Positions 1 to 8,470 of a stretch of DNA of 64,000 bases are shown piece after piece. The translations under genes were made by a program, and so were the position numbers. Numbering within the stretch: the stretch's first letter is position 1; each line of letters starts with the position of its first letter. Source of the stretch: Fimbriimonas ginsengisoli Gsoil 348 (GTDB taxonomy: Bacteria; Armatimonadota; Fimbriimonadia; Fimbriimonadales; Fimbriimonadaceae); contig NZ_CP007139.1 in the NCBI RefSeq assembly GCF_000724625.1, positions 3,720,001 to 3,784,000 on the forward strand. Reading direction: 5' to 3'. Under the pieces are notes generated by a model. It was not told the DNA's origin, made no database searches, and saw nothing but the letters and a program-made list of their open reading frames with translations.

Positions 1-1173
1 CCGTCGGTGGTTACGTTGCGGGAGCTTTGCGACGACCCGGTTTTCCGTAACCATCCTTCCCGACTCTGCGTGGCGCTCGGCAAAGACGTAAGCGGGGTGA
101 ACAAATACGCCGATCTCACGAAGATGCCGCACCTGCTGATTGGAGGCGCGACGAATTCCGGCAAGTCGATCGGTCTGGCGACGCTTATCACGAGCTTGCT
201 GATGCGGAACACCCCCAAGGATGTCCGCTTGGTCATGATCGACCCTAAGCGGGTCGAGCTCACCCTGTTCGATCACATTCCGCACCTGATGTGCCCGGTC
301 ATCAAAGACACCAAGGAGGCGGCGGGCGTGCTTCGCGCCGTCTGGCGGGAGATGGACCGGCGCTACGACATGTTTTCTCAGGAGGGGGTCCGGAACATCG
401 ATGGGTGGAACGCGAAGGCGAGCTTCCAAGACAAGCTTCCGTACATCGTCGTCATCATCGACGAGCTTGCCGACCTGATGATCCAGCACCGCGCCGAGGT
501 GGAGACCGTCATCGTCCGCCTTGCGCAGCTCGCCCGCGCCGTGGGTATCCATATGGTGCTCGCGACGCAGCGTCCCAGCGTCGACGTTATCACCGGCCTC
601 ATCAAGGCGAACATTCCGTCGCGGATTGCCTTCTCGGTAGCTTCGCACATCGACTCGCGCACGATTCTCGACCAGAAGGGGGCGGAGGCGCTCATCGGCC
701 GGGGAGACATGCTCTATTCGCCCATCGACGCCAACAAGCCCCAGCGGGTGCAGGGTTGCTACGTAAGCGAGAAAGAGATCGACGCGGTGTGCAAGTTCTG
801 GCGGGCGCAAGAGAAGCCGGCGTACGTGCTGCAGCCGATCGAGGAGGGGGTGGCCGACGCCAAGAAGGAAGGGGGAGACTTCGGCGAGGAAGCCGATCCG
901 TTCTGGGAAGAGGCGGTTCGCTGGGTGGCCGACCGGGGCCAAGCCTCGACCTCGATGCTCCAGCGCAAGTTTTCGATCGGCTTCCAGAGAGCCTCTCGCC
1001 TCTTGGACATGATGGAAGAGCGCTCCATCGTCGGCCCTCGCGACGGCCCCCGGCCGCGCGAGGTGCTTGTCAGCTCGATGGAAGTAGAAGAACTCTTCGG
1101 CGGTCCCAGCGCGGGGTCGGGCTATGTATCTTCGGGAGTGGGTGACGAACCTTTTAGCGATGACGAGGAGTGA
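1..1173 (+). CDS. ftsK: DNA translocase FtsK/SpoIIIE, C-terminal part (5' truncated by window)
   Basis: ATP-driven double-stranded DNA pump that moves chromosome termini through the closing septum; only the motor and C-terminal domain lie in the window. The frame is open from base 1, so the N-terminal membrane part is upstream. Counting from the GTG at 7: Walker A GATNSGKS at residues 47-54 (Asn where the family usually has Gly), Walker B VVIIDELADLM around 148-158, then the LATQRPSVDVITGLIKANIPSRIAF block typical of the RecA-like motor, split here as LATQRPSVDVITGLIK and IPSRIAF. A winged-helix gamma domain (about 295-350, WVADRGQASTSMLQRKF) should read the oriented KOPS/SRS sites. Family assignment is firm. 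Confidence 0.95.
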   Translation, partial: PSVVTLRELCDDPVFRNHPSRLCVALGKDVSGVNKYADLTKMPHLLIGGATNSGKSIGLATLITSLLMRNTPKDVRLVMIDPKRVELTLFDHIPHLMCPVIKDTKEAAGVLRAVWREMDRRYDMFSQEGVRNIDGWNAKASFQDKLPYIVVIIDELADLMIQHRAEVETVIVRLAQLARAVGIHMVLATQRPSVDVITGLIKANIPSRIAFSVASHIDSRTILDQKGAEALIGRGDMLYSPIDANKPQRVQGCYVSEKEIDAVCKFWRAQEKPAYVLQPIEEGVADAKKEGGDFGEEADPFWEEAVRWVADRGQASTSMLQRKFSIGFQRASRLLDMMEERSIVGPRDGPRPREVLVSSMEVEELFGGPSAGSGYVSSGVGDEPFSDDEE

Positions 1174-1179
1174 CGCTCA

Positions 1180-1448
1180 TCATGCGCGCGAATAGGGCAC
1201 TCGTACGTCCAAGTTGCGAGTCCATGCTCTCTCGCGAATTTGGGCAGAAATTTCGGTTGGGTCCATTTCTGCAGGGAAGTCTGACCAGATGCCTTCGAGG
1301 TCGGATTTCATGAGATCGCCGAGGACGCTACGTTGGGAACCGCTATTACAAACAACTCGACATCGCCCTCCGGAACGGCGGAAGGAAGGAGGATCGTGAC
1401 CTCCTGATCTGCGCCTACGTGCGCTGTTAGGCTCATGGAGTGCGTCAT
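1180..1448 (-). pseudogene. Small antitoxin-like protein split by a frameshift (two overlapping ORFs)
   Basis: Two small reading frames on the minus strand are too short for usual gene callers. The first (1448-1308, 46 aa) begins MTHSMSLTAHVGADQEVT and ends at TGA. The second (1311-1180, 43 aa) overlaps that stop as ATGA and reads MKSDLEGIWSDFP then ISAQIRERAWTRN. Together they resemble one antitoxin of about 85-90 aa: an N-terminal beta-rich part followed by a GxWxD...A.xxRxxAWxR tail as in small type II antitoxins (from memory). A purine-rich site AAGGAA precedes the first ATG. No toxin (PIN/VapC-like) ORF is adjacent. It could be a decayed orphan antitoxin or two translationally coupled small proteins. 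Confidence 0.45.
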
Positions 1449-1537
1449 TTCCTTATCCTACGCCACTACAGGCTATTAGGCGGGTTGCTCCCTTCGTCAA
1501 GCAATTAAACATGGCGAGGTCCCATGGACAATGGCCT

Positions 1538-1864
1538 CTAATACTCCGCCATCGAAGGGTCGACTTGGCGGGCCCAGGCGTTCATGCCGCCAGTGAGGTT
1601 GCGGACTTGTTGGAAGCCGTGTTGCAGAAGGTAATCGGTGGCTTGGGCGCTGCGGCCGCCGACTCGGCAGATGACGACGAAGTTGGATGAAGGGTCGAGC
1701 TCTCCGAGGCGGAGCGGTAGGTCGTGCAGAGGGATTTCGACGGCGTCAGGGAGAAAGCTGTACTCCAGTTCCTCCGGCTCCCGCACGTCGATAACGATCG
1801 GCGGGTTTGGGCCGTCGAGCTCGGCTTTAAGAGTGATCGGGTCGATGGAGGGGACGTTTAACAT
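1538..1864 (-). CDS. Rhodanese-like domain protein
   Basis: Single-domain rhodanese of 108 aa, expected to carry a persulfide on one cysteine in sulfur transfer. The sequence has the CH2A-like IDVREPEELE segment (25-34), active-site loop CRVGGRS with Cys66, and the C-terminal NLTGGMNAW block (89-97), all standard for the family. No signal peptide, so cytosolic. It is the last gene of a minus-strand set with the cupin (30 bp upstream) and the YflT-like protein. The sulfur acceptor cannot be told from sequence. Confidence 0.9.
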   Translation of the reverse strand: MLNVPSIDPITLKAELDGPNPPIVIDVREPEELEYSFLPDAVEIPLHDLPLRLGELDPSSNFVVICRVGGRSAQATDYLLQHGFQQVRNLTGGMNAWARQVDPSMAEY

Positions 1865-1894
1865 CCAATGTTCGAGGCTACCGCAGACAACGGA

Positions 1895-2218
1895 TTAGTC
1901 GGAGCTCTCATTCGGATAAGCCACCGGCGCGTAGAAGTTGAGCGTACGATTGGGTCCGCGTACCTGGTGAGGTTTCCCAGCGGGGACGATGACCACGTCT
2001 CCAGCATGAAGTTCCTCCACTTCGTCGTCGATTCGCACCGAGCCTCCGCCTTCTAGAACAAATAGGACCTGGTCCGACTGCGGGTGATCGGTTCCCATTT
2101 CACCGGAGACGTCTTCGGGACCCAGCGTCATCACGGCGACCTGAGCGCGGTCCGTCGTCTCCAAGACCCTGAAAAAGCTCCCAGCCTTTGCAAGCTCGGC
2201 GGCTCGGATGACGCGCAT
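1895..2218 (-). CDS. Small single-domain cupin protein
   Basis: 107-aa protein with one cupin beta-barrel. Motif 1 is degenerate around residues 39-57 (MGTDHPQSDQVLFVLEGG, His45) and motif 2 is AGDVVIVPAGKPHQV (about 72-86, His84). Such stand-alone cupins often bind a metal and serve as isomerases, dioxygenases or sensors; nothing here fixes the substrate. Its ATG overlaps the TAA of the upstream gene by one base (TAATG), so the two are translationally coupled, with rhodanese following. Confidence 0.85.
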   Translation of the reverse strand: MRVIRAAELAKAGSFFRVLETTDRAQVAVMTLGPEDVSGEMGTDHPQSDQVLFVLEGGGSVRIDDEVEELHAGDVVIVPAGKPHQVRGPNRTLNFYAPVAYPNESSD

Positions 2219-3219
2219 TATGCGGCGTACCCGTATCGGTCGACCTTGATCGCGCCGAACTGATTGAGCGTGTCCTCGATCATCCCTTTGTCAGAATTTT
2301 CGTGAAGCTCCACGCAAATAATCGCTCCGCCATCTTCGTAGGCTTTCTGGTATCTCGGAATGTCGTTTGCCGGAACTCCGTGGTCTTTGAGGTAGGTAAC
2401 CACGCCGCCGGACACAGCGCCGGTGCTGGAAGCCGCCGCTAAACCGGCCAGCGCAAGGGCAAGCGCGCCCCCGCCCAATATAAGCCCCACCGCCGGCACG
2501 AAGATCGCGGAAGCTGCCGCCAAAGCGCCGACGCCTAGTCCGGCGACGACCCCTTTCTTCGCGGCGTCGGCAGCGCCGGGGATAGTAGTGGCGTGGATTC
2601 CGTGATCGTCGGCCCGATCCGAGGTCGCCTCCGCGGCCGCAGAGGTCGTCGCGTCGTGAACCGGTGTGGGCCGATTCGGGGTGGAAACCGCCTCGCTATC
2701 GCTTTCGGCTTCGAGGTTTCGCCTCGCTTCTTCCAAATTCTCGCGCTCGACGTCATTCTTGTAAGCCGCGTTGTATTCCCGCTTGTCCAGGTCGGCGTTG
2801 AAGTCGGACCGGGCACTGGAGGGGCGGGAGGAAAGCGCGGTCGGCGATCCCTCCTCCGCCATCGGATAGTCGTTCTGGGCCGGATTGAGATTCATCTGGG
2901 CCGACTCGCCGACCGGGAAGAGATTCCCTCCTTGGATCGGAGTCGGGGTCGAAATCCGCAAGTCGTTTCCTAGCGGGTCAAACCTTCCGGTTGCTCCGGC
3001 CGGGCCGCTCACGATCGTCGGTTGGCTGTAAGAAAGCTCGCGGTCGTCCAGGGTCTTGTTCTCGTCGGCCTTGTGGTTAACGACAAGACTGATGTCCTCC
3101 GCCAAAACTCCTTTCTCGACCAGCCTCTCGGCGGCTTGTTCCGCGCTGGCCGGATCGGCAAAGGCGGCATAGATGATGGGCGAGGTTGGCTTTCTGGTGG
3201 CATCTTCGTGGGTTGACAT
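2218..3219 (-). CDS. YflT-like (general stress protein 17M-type) protein with central membrane-active segment
   Basis: 333 aa. Residues 16-50 (IIYAAFADPASAEQAAERL...GVLAEDISLVV) look like the YflT domain of general stress proteins. A long Pro/Ser/Glu-rich linker follows (about 65-200). A very hydrophobic Gly/Ala stretch (about 222-275, GVGALAAASAIFVPAVG then LILGGGALALALAGLAAA) resembles a glycine-zipper segment. The C-terminus (LKDHGVPANDIPRYQKAYEDG, split) looks like a second half-domain of the same fold. First gene of the operon with cupin and rhodanese. A stress role is inference from the domain only. Confidence 0.6.
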   Translation of the reverse strand: MSTHEDATRKPTSPIIYAAFADPASAEQAAERLVEKGVLAEDISLVVNHKADENKTLDDRELSYSQPTIVSGPAGATGRFDPLGNDLRISTPTPIQGGNLFPVGESAQMNLNPAQNDYPMAEEGSPTALSSRPSSARSDFNADLDKREYNAAYKNDVERENLEEARRNLEAESDSEAVSTPNRPTPVHDATTSAAAEATSDRADDHGIHATTIPGAADAAKKGVVAGLGVGALAAASAIFVPAVGLILGGGALALALAGLAAASSTGAVSGGVVTYLKDHGVPANDIPRYQKAYEDGGAIICVELHENSDKGMIEDTLNQFGAIKVDRYGYAA

Positions 3220-3305
3220 ACGTGCTCTCTATAGGCACGACGGGGCGGCCGTGGCCAGTGTTCCTATACACGGAACACAGTGGGCATCGCGGGCTTCGTA
3301 CGAGT

Positions 3306-3725
3306 GTGAAAAAGTTGCGGTTTACGCTCCTGTTGCTCGTTTGCCTGGCCGGAAGCGCCATGGCTAGTCAAGACCTGACCGTCTTCGTGAACGGAAAGGC
3401 AGTGGAGTTCAAGACCGCGCGCCCCCAGGTGCTTACCGGTCGCACGCTTGTACCTCTGCGAGGGATCTTCGAATCGATCGGGGCTTACGTCGAATACGAC
3501 GAGGCGAACCATACCATCAAGGCGACGAAGAATAACGAGGATGTGGAGCTGCGACTCGGAGCCCGCATCGCTCGAAAGAACGGCGCGGAGATCATGCTGG
3601 ATATAAAGCCGCAGGTCTACGCCGGAACGACAATGGTTCCACTCCGCTTCATCGCCGAGGCGTTAGGGGCGAAAGTCGAGTTCGACAAAGCGAACAACCG
3701 AATTAACATCACCACCTCCGAATAG
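3306..3725 (+). CDS. Secreted copper-amine-oxidase-N-like stalk domain protein
   Basis: 139 aa from a GTG start chosen because it gives a clean signal peptide (VKKLRFTLLLLVCLAGSAMA, cleavage after AMA). The mature part is two repeats of the copper amine oxidase N-terminal-like 'stalk' motif: VFVNGKAVEFKTARPQVLTG with RTLVPLRGIFESIGAYVEYD, then KPQVYAGTTMVPLRFIAEAL with GAKVEFD. Family members are cell-surface modules without catalytic activity of their own. Divergent from the YflT-like gene. The longer frame to 3186 has no support as coding. Confidence 0.8.
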   Translation: MKKLRFTLLLLVCLAGSAMASQDLTVFVNGKAVEFKTARPQVLTGRTLVPLRGIFESIGAYVEYDEANHTIKATKNNEDVELRLGARIARKNGAEIMLDIKPQVYAGTTMVPLRFIAEALGAKVEFDKANNRINITTSE

Positions 3726-3736
3726 AATATCGGGAC

Positions 3737-4114
3737 ATGAACCGCACGTTCGTGTCCCTAGGCGCTTGGTTGGCGGGAATCGCCGTCGCGTTGGGGGCCT
3801 TTGGCACTCACGCTCTCAAGGATCGGCTTTCGGAGAAGGCGATGGAGACGTGGCACACCGCGGTTCAGTACCACGCGCTTCACGCGCTGGCGCTGGTCGT
3901 GGTGGGGCTCGTCTGCGCGTATGCGGAGACGAAGATGGTGCGGGCGGCGGGGTGGCTGTTCGCAGCAGGGATCGTCATTTTTGGAGGGACGCTTTACGCG
4001 TACGCCCTAACAGGGATCGTCGGGTTCGCGATCGTGACGCCGCTCGGAGGGCTTTGTTTCATTCTGGGCTGGGCGGCGTTGGCGAGGGGCGTGGCATCGA
4101 CGCCTAAAGGGTGA
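3737..4114 (+). CDS. DUF423 family small membrane protein
   Basis: 125 aa with four hydrophobic segments and the family's opening AWLAGIAVALGAFGTHALKD (about 9-28), then WHTAVQYHALHALALV and the closing TPLGGLCFILGWAALA. The layout matches DUF423 (YgdD-like) inner-membrane proteins of unknown function. It starts 11 bp after the stalk protein stop, so probably shares its transcript. A palindromic element follows the stop within 25-80 bp, serving the convergent gene. Confidence 0.88.
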   Translation: MNRTFVSLGAWLAGIAVALGAFGTHALKDRLSEKAMETWHTAVQYHALHALALVVVGLVCAYAETKMVRAAGWLFAAGIVIFGGTLYAYALTGIVGFAIVTPLGGLCFILGWAALARGVASTPKG

Positions 4115-4136
4115 AAGGAGCTGGAGCCCGGATTTT

Positions 4137-4195
4137 CTCCACCCCCAACCCCTCCTCATCGCACGAACATCGACGAGGAGGGGGCTCCGGAGGGC
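4137..4195 (-). repeat. Stop-codon-associated palindromic element, copy A1
   Basis: Arms CCCCTCCTCATCG (4149-4161) and CGACGAGGAGGGG (4171-4183) pair except for one G-T wobble and enclose a 9-base loop. Read in the direction of the minus-strand dehydrogenase gene the element starts at its TAG stop (4195-4197). Three further copies lie near 23.7, 42.5 and 56.4 kb. It may work as a terminator or 3'-end stabiliser; no uridine tract follows. Confidence 0.8.
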
Positions 4196-4989
4196 TAGCC
4201 TACGACCAACGACGAACCGGCGTCGATATAGACGACTTCGCCGGTGATGTGGGCGGCCATGTCGGAGACGAGGAATAGGGCGAGCTGCCCAACTTGGTCG
4301 ATGGTTCCGGGTTTGCTTCCGGTGAGGGAACTAGTGCCCTCGGGATATTCGGCGGGAACCTTGATCTGATCGACGTCGCGCTGCTCGGTGTTTTCGCCGA
4401 TGTTCGTCGAGATCGCGCCGGGGCAGATGACGTTGACTCGAATTCCGTAGTTGCCGAGCTCCACCGCGAGCATCTTCGCCATCGCGACCTGTCCGGCTTT
4501 ACTCGTCGAGTAGGCAGTCGCGCCGGTGTTCGAGAAGGTGCGGGTGCCGTTTACCGAGGAGGTCACCACGACGGCGCCGCCTTGGCGACGCAGGTGCGGT
4601 ACGGCGTATTTGATCGTGAGAAAGGTTCCTCGCAGGTTGATCGCGATGGTCTTGTCGAACTCTTCGGGAGAGAGCTCCTCGATGGGAGCCCAGACCCCAT
4701 TGACGCCCGCGTTGGCGTAGACGATGTCGAGCCGCCCGAACTTCTCAACGGCCCCGTCGCAGGCTCGGCGGACCTGGTCGGCATCCGAAACGTCGGCCAC
4801 AAAGGTTTCCACTTGGGTTCCCTTGCGGCGAACTTCTTCCGCTACTTTGTCGAGATCTTCTTGGACGACATCGACAAGTGCCAGGCGCGCTCCATGTTCC
4901 GCGAAGGCGAGGGCGGCCCCTTTTCCGATTCCGGATGCGCCACCGGTGATGAGGGCAACGCGGTTGGATAGGTTCAGTGGGTCGTTCAT
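4195..4989 (-). CDS. Short-chain dehydrogenase/reductase (SDR)
   Basis: 264 aa classical SDR. NAD(P)-binding TGGASGIG at 15-22, NAG at 93-95, and catalytic Ser144/145, Tyr160 and Lys164 (YSTSK). The C-terminus carries the usual GEVVYIDAGSS block. An Asp at the end of beta-2 (VDVV, Asp40) suggests NAD preference, by family rule. Lies 7 bp downstream of a second SDR on the same strand. Substrate unknown. Its stop codon is also the boundary of palindromic element A1. Confidence 0.92.
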   Translation of the reverse strand: MNDPLNLSNRVALITGGASGIGKGAALAFAEHGARLALVDVVQEDLDKVAEEVRRKGTQVETFVADVSDADQVRRACDGAVEKFGRLDIVYANAGVNGVWAPIEELSPEEFDKTIAINLRGTFLTIKYAVPHLRRQGGAVVVTSSVNGTRTFSNTGATAYSTSKAGQVAMAKMLAVELGNYGIRVNVICPGAISTNIGENTEQRDVDQIKVPAEYPEGTSSLTGSKPGTIDQVGQLALFLVSDMAAHITGEVVYIDAGSSLVVG

Positions 4990-4996
4990 CGTCTTC

Positions 4997-5854
4997 TTAG
5001 CCGTTGACGATCTCGCCGCCGTTCGGATGGATCGTTTGTCCAGAAATATAAGAGGAGTCGGCGCTCGCTAAGAACACGTAAGCGGGGGCGACTTCGTCTG
5101 GCTGGCCCGGCCGCTTCAGGGGGACGTCTTGGCCGAACTTCTCCACCTTTTCGGGTGGAAAGGTGGAAGGGATCAGCGGAGTCCAAATCGGTCCCGGAGC
5201 CACGGCATTGACGCGGATATTTTTCTTCGCAAGCGCTTGCGAAAGGGAGCGAGTGAAGGCCACGATAGCGCCCTTGGTCGCCGAGTAGTCGAGCAGATTG
5301 GGCGAGCCGGCGTAGGCGGTAACGGAGGCGGTATTCACGATGGCAGAACCTTCTTTGAGGTGCGGCATCGCCGCTTTCACGAGGTGAAACATCGCGAAGA
5401 TATTCGTCCGGAAGGTGCGTTCGAGCTGTTCGGCCGTCACTTTTTCGATCGATTCCTGAGGGTGCTGCTCGGCGGCGTTGTTGACGAGGATATCCAGGCC
5501 GCCGAGGCTCTCCACGGTCTTCGAAACCGCGCTTTGGCAAAACGCCTCGTCCCCAACGTCGCCGGCAATGAGCGCTGCCTTGGCGCCTTGCTCCTCCACG
5601 AGGCGTTGCGTCTCCTTTGCGTCGTCGTGCTCGTTTAGGTAAACGACGGCCACATTCGCCCCTTCTTTGGCGAAGTGAACGGCGACGGAGCGGCCGATAC
5701 CGCTGTCGCCGCCGGTGATGAGGGCGACCTTTCCTTCGAGCTTGCCGCTTCCCTTGTATTCGGGGCGCTCGAACTGCGGGCGCGGAGTCATCTCGCTTTC
5801 AATTCCGGGCTGGCGATCTTGATGTTGAGGCGGTTGAGATGCAGATTCGGACAT
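4997..5854 (-). CDS. SDR oxidoreductase, YhdF/YdaD-like with N-terminal extension
   Basis: 285 aa. Cofactor motif TGGDSGIG (47-54), NNAAEQHPQ (125-133), catalytic Ser177, Tyr190, Lys194. The ~40-residue hydrophilic N-terminal tail (QPPQHQDRQPGIESEM) is typical of the group of stress-linked 'glucose dehydrogenase-like' SDRs such as B. subtilis YhdF. Conserved closing SSYISGQTIHPNGGEIVNG. It follows the LuxR/PAS regulator by 38 bp and precedes the other SDR by 7 bp, so the three may be one operon. Confidence 0.92.
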   Translation of the reverse strand: MSESASQPPQHQDRQPGIESEMTPRPQFERPEYKGSGKLEGKVALITGGDSGIGRSVAVHFAKEGANVAVVYLNEHDDAKETQRLVEEQGAKAALIAGDVGDEAFCQSAVSKTVESLGGLDILVNNAAEQHPQESIEKVTAEQLERTFRTNIFAMFHLVKAAMPHLKEGSAIVNTASVTAYAGSPNLLDYSATKGAIVAFTRSLSQALAKKNIRVNAVAPGPIWTPLIPSTFPPEKVEKFGQDVPLKRPGQPDEVAPAYVFLASADSSYISGQTIHPNGGEIVNG

Positions 5855-5892
5855 CGCAACGGATGCGACCCTTTACGCACATTTCAGGTTCC

Positions 5893-6813
5893 CTAAACCA
5901 GGGTTGCTTCTCGGACAAGCACGAGGTAGCCGGTGAGGCCGCCGGCCGAATCGTGGACCGGGCGCACGGAGCTCACCACCGAGGTGACGGTGCCGTCGGA
6001 GCGAAGGAAGCGGCAGCAGTGACCCTCCGCGCCGCCTTCTTCCAGAAGCGCTCTCGACTTGGCCTGATTTGCCTCTTCGATGAAGTCGAACGCGTTCGCT
6101 CCCTGCAGGCTTGCCGCGTCGGTGCCAAGAATCTCGGCCATGCGATTGTTTACCAAGTGAGTTCGGAAATCCGGATAAAGGAGCCAAACCCCTTGGTCGA
6201 CCGAGTCGACTAGGTAGCGAAGCAGGCTCTCCAATTCTCGGTACGGCGTTACGTCGACTCCTATGGCCCAGGTTCGCCAGCCGGGAACCGGGTGTTCGCG
6301 CGCAGTGGAGGACCACGAGACGATTCGGCGGCTGCCGTCTTGACGGACGATGGGGACCTCCCATCCTCGGAATTCGCCACCTCGGTGGAACCACTCGCGT
6401 ACCGTGTGGGTTCGTCGCACTTCCTCCGGAATCACGTGCCGATAGACCAGGCGAGTCCCCGCAATCTCTTCCGTCGCAAAGCCGGTAAGTTTTCGTCCTT
6501 CTTCGTTCGAGGCAAGGACAGTTAAGTTATCGTCAAATGCGAAGAAAGCAACCGGCATCGCCTCCACAAAGGTGCGGAGTCGCTCTTCGCGTTCGGCCAA
6601 CTCCTCGTAAGCGGTTCGCAGGGCGATGGCGAGCGCTTGAGTCCGGCTGGCCGCACCAAGTTTGGCGCGCATCCGGTCCCAATAAGTTCGAACGGTCTTC
6701 GTCCGTATCTCTAGGCGGACCGCGATTTCTTTGTCCGTCAGCCCTTCGGCCGCGAGAAACAGAACCTCGCGCTCACGCTCTGAAAGATGAGGAGGTCTGG
6801 GCTTAGAGGGCAT
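5893..6813 (-). CDS. LuxR-type HTH regulator with two C-terminal PAS domains
   Basis: 306 aa. The N-terminus is a LuxR/FixJ HTH (about 8-65: LSEREREVLFLAAEGLTDKE, then EIAVRLEIRTKTVRTYWDRM). A short coiled segment leads to PAS domain 1 (about 80-195, RTFVEAMPVAFFAFDDNLTV; ends GVDVTPYREL) and PAS domain 2 (about 205-300). The order is reversed compared with most LuxR proteins, where the HTH is C-terminal. No kinase or receiver domain is seen, so it is probably a one-component sensor whose PAS ligand is unknown. It sits directly upstream of two SDR genes and may control them. Confidence 0.85.
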   Translation of the reverse strand: MPSKPRPPHLSEREREVLFLAAEGLTDKEIAVRLEIRTKTVRTYWDRMRAKLGAASRTQALAIALRTAYEELAEREERLRTFVEAMPVAFFAFDDNLTVLASNEEGRKLTGFATEEIAGTRLVYRHVIPEEVRRTHTVREWFHRGGEFRGWEVPIVRQDGSRRIVSWSSTAREHPVPGWRTWAIGVDVTPYRELESLLRYLVDSVDQGVWLLYPDFRTHLVNNRMAEILGTDAASLQGANAFDFIEEANQAKSRALLEEGGAEGHCCRFLRSDGTVTSVVSSVRPVHDSAGGLTGYLVLVREATLV

Positions 6814-6920
6814 GGAAAACGAAAAGTATCTGCTTTAGCAAAGTCAGCCGGACGAAGGGGTAGGTCGCTAGATTTTACTTGTTGTGCAGGGCGCACGCCT
6901 AGGGGTACCTCACTACTTGG

Positions 6921-7286
6921 TTAGGCCGAGCGAGTTAGTTCGATGCCGAGCTCCTCGGCGATGATGGGTGCGGGAGGGAGCCGTTTGGCGAGACGGAGCC
7001 TGGCGAAGAGGAGGGAGGGAAACGCGCTGAAGAGGTCATCCAACATAAGCGTCCCCAGGCGTTCCAGGGTTTGGACCCCATGGCCAGTGCCGATTCGAAG
7101 GAGTCTTTCGGCCACCTCGGCGTAGTTGACGGTGTCCTCGACTCGGTCGGTTTCGGTTGCGGTGGTCGAGATCCGCAACTCGAGGTCGAGGCGATAGCGA
7201 TGGCCGATCGCGCGCTCCTCCGCGGGTACTCCGTGGTAGGCGTAAAACTCCAGGCCGGTTACGAAGATCGTGATCTCACTCGCCAT
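6921..7286 (-). CDS. folB: Dihydroneopterin aldolase
   Basis: 121 aa, the normal length for FolB, which cleaves 7,8-dihydroneopterin to 6-hydroxymethyl-dihydropterin and glycolaldehyde in folate synthesis. Motifs: LEFYAYHGVPAEER (11-24), DTVNYAEVAERL (50-61), TLERLGTLMLDDL (73-85), and a late Lys in RLRLAKRLPPAPI that matches the catalytic lysine region. No other fol gene is adjacent. It is divergent from nusA and shares a 142-bp promoter region with it. Confidence 0.9.
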   Translation of the reverse strand: MASEITIFVTGLEFYAYHGVPAEERAIGHRYRLDLELRISTTATETDRVEDTVNYAEVAERLLRIGTGHGVQTLERLGTLMLDDLFSAFPSLLFARLRLAKRLPPAPIIAEELGIELTRSA

Positions 7287-7364
7287 TGGAAACTCTCGGA
7301 CGCGCAGTTAAGCCTATCCCTCTGTGGTAACATTAAGCACAAATCAGGAGCGACCGATCTACAG

Positions 7365-7387
7365 GGTGGCTTAGGCCGCCTTTTTTT
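7365..7387 (+). terminator. Intrinsic terminator-like hairpin in the nusA leader
   Basis: Stem GGTGGC / GCCGCC with loop TTAG, followed at once by seven T. Only about 78 bp separate it from the divergent folB start and no plus-strand gene ends before it, so it must act on the leader of nusA itself. It looks like an attenuator or a 3' end of a very short leader RNA. Confidence 0.7.
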
Positions 7388-7428
7388 GTATCGGGGCTCG
7401 GAATAAAGGAGACGGAGGGGAAGAAGCG

Positions 7429-8469
7429 ATGGATATTTTGCAGCAGCTTAACCAGATCGCGCAGGAGCGGGACCTCCCGCTCGAGGAACTCCAAAGAGAG
7501 CTCGAGGAGTCTCTCGCCGTTGCCTACAAGCGCTTCGTCGGCGCCTCCGGAGAAGTGAGCGTCAAGCTCGATCCGCGCAAGGGTTGGACCGCCAGCGTGG
7601 AGAAGGAAGTGGTCGGCATCGTTAGCGAGCCGAGCTACCAGATGTCTTTGCTCGACGCGCGAAAGCGGAATCCCGACGCCGAGATCGGCGACTTCATTCC
7701 GACCGAGGTGGACCCGAATCGGTTCGGCCGTATCGCCGCGCAGACCGCCAAGCAGGTCTTGAGCCAGAAGCTTCGCGAAGCGGAAACCCGGCGGATCCAC
7801 GACGTCTTCCACGAGAAGATCGGCGAAGTGGTCACGGGGGTCGTCAGCCGGCGCGACGGGCAAAGCGTCTACGTTCAGGTGAACCGCGTCGAAGCCGAGC
7901 TGCCGAGGCGCGAGCAGGTTCCGACGGAGCCTTACCGGCCGAATGACCGGATTCGCGTGTACGTATATAAAGTGGACGATTCGCAACGACGTCTTCGAGT
8001 CATCGTGAGCCGGACCCACCCGAACCTTCTTAGGAAGCTGTTCGAGCTGGAGGTTCCCGAGATTTCGCAAGGGGTCGTCGTGATCCGCAGCGTGGCACGG
8101 GAGCCGGGGCAGCGAAGCAAGGTGGCGGTGACCTCGACGGACGAGCGAGTGGACGCGATCGGCGCATGCATCGGGCCACGAGGTTCGCGGGTGCAGGCGA
8201 TCGTGGACGAGCTTTACGACGAGAAGATCGACGTGGTGCCGTTCAGCGAAGATCCGCGGACGTTTATCACGGACGCGCTTTCGCCGGCCAAGGTGAACTC
8301 GCTGAAGCTGAACGAGGCCGAGAAGAGCGCCTACGTGGTGGTTCCGGATAGCCAGCTTTCATTGGCGATCGGCAAGGGCGGACAGAACGTCCGGCTCGCC
8401 GCTCGGCTCACCGAGTGGAAGATCGACATCCGAAGCGAAAGCCAAGCCGCGGGCGAAGGGAAGAAGTGA
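7429..8469 (+). CDS. nusA: Transcription termination/antitermination factor NusA
   Basis: 346 aa: N-terminal RNA-polymerase-binding domain (about 1-125, [20 protein letters not shown]), S1 RNA-binding domain (about 130-198, [20 protein letters not shown]), then KH1 and KH2 (about 200-340; SIGKG-type loop in [19 protein letters not shown]). There are no C-terminal acidic repeats, as in most non-proteobacterial NusA. RBS AGGAGACGGAGG upstream. First gene of nusA-ylxR-infB; no rimP precedes it, unlike the common rimP-nusA-ylxR-infB order. Confidence 0.97.
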   Translation: MDILQQLNQIAQERDLPLEELQRELEESLAVAYKRFVGASGEVSVKLDPRKGWTASVEKEVVGIVSEPSYQMSLLDARKRNPDAEIGDFIPTEVDPNRFGRIAAQTAKQVLSQKLREAETRRIHDVFHEKIGEVVTGVVSRRDGQSVYVQVNRVEAELPRREQVPTEPYRPNDRIRVYVYKVDDSQRRLRVIVSRTHPNLLRKLFELEVPEISQGVVVIRSVAREPGQRSKVAVTSTDERVDAIGACIGPRGSRVQAIVDELYDEKIDVVPFSEDPRTFITDALSPAKVNSLKLNEAEKSAYVVVPDSQLSLAIGKGGQNVRLAARLTEWKIDIRSESQAAGEGKK

Positions 8470-8470
8470 T

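Noticed and set aside
3186-3305. Longer start for the stalk-domain protein
   Set aside because: The extra codons lack family likeness and would hide the signal peptide; GTG 3306 fits better.
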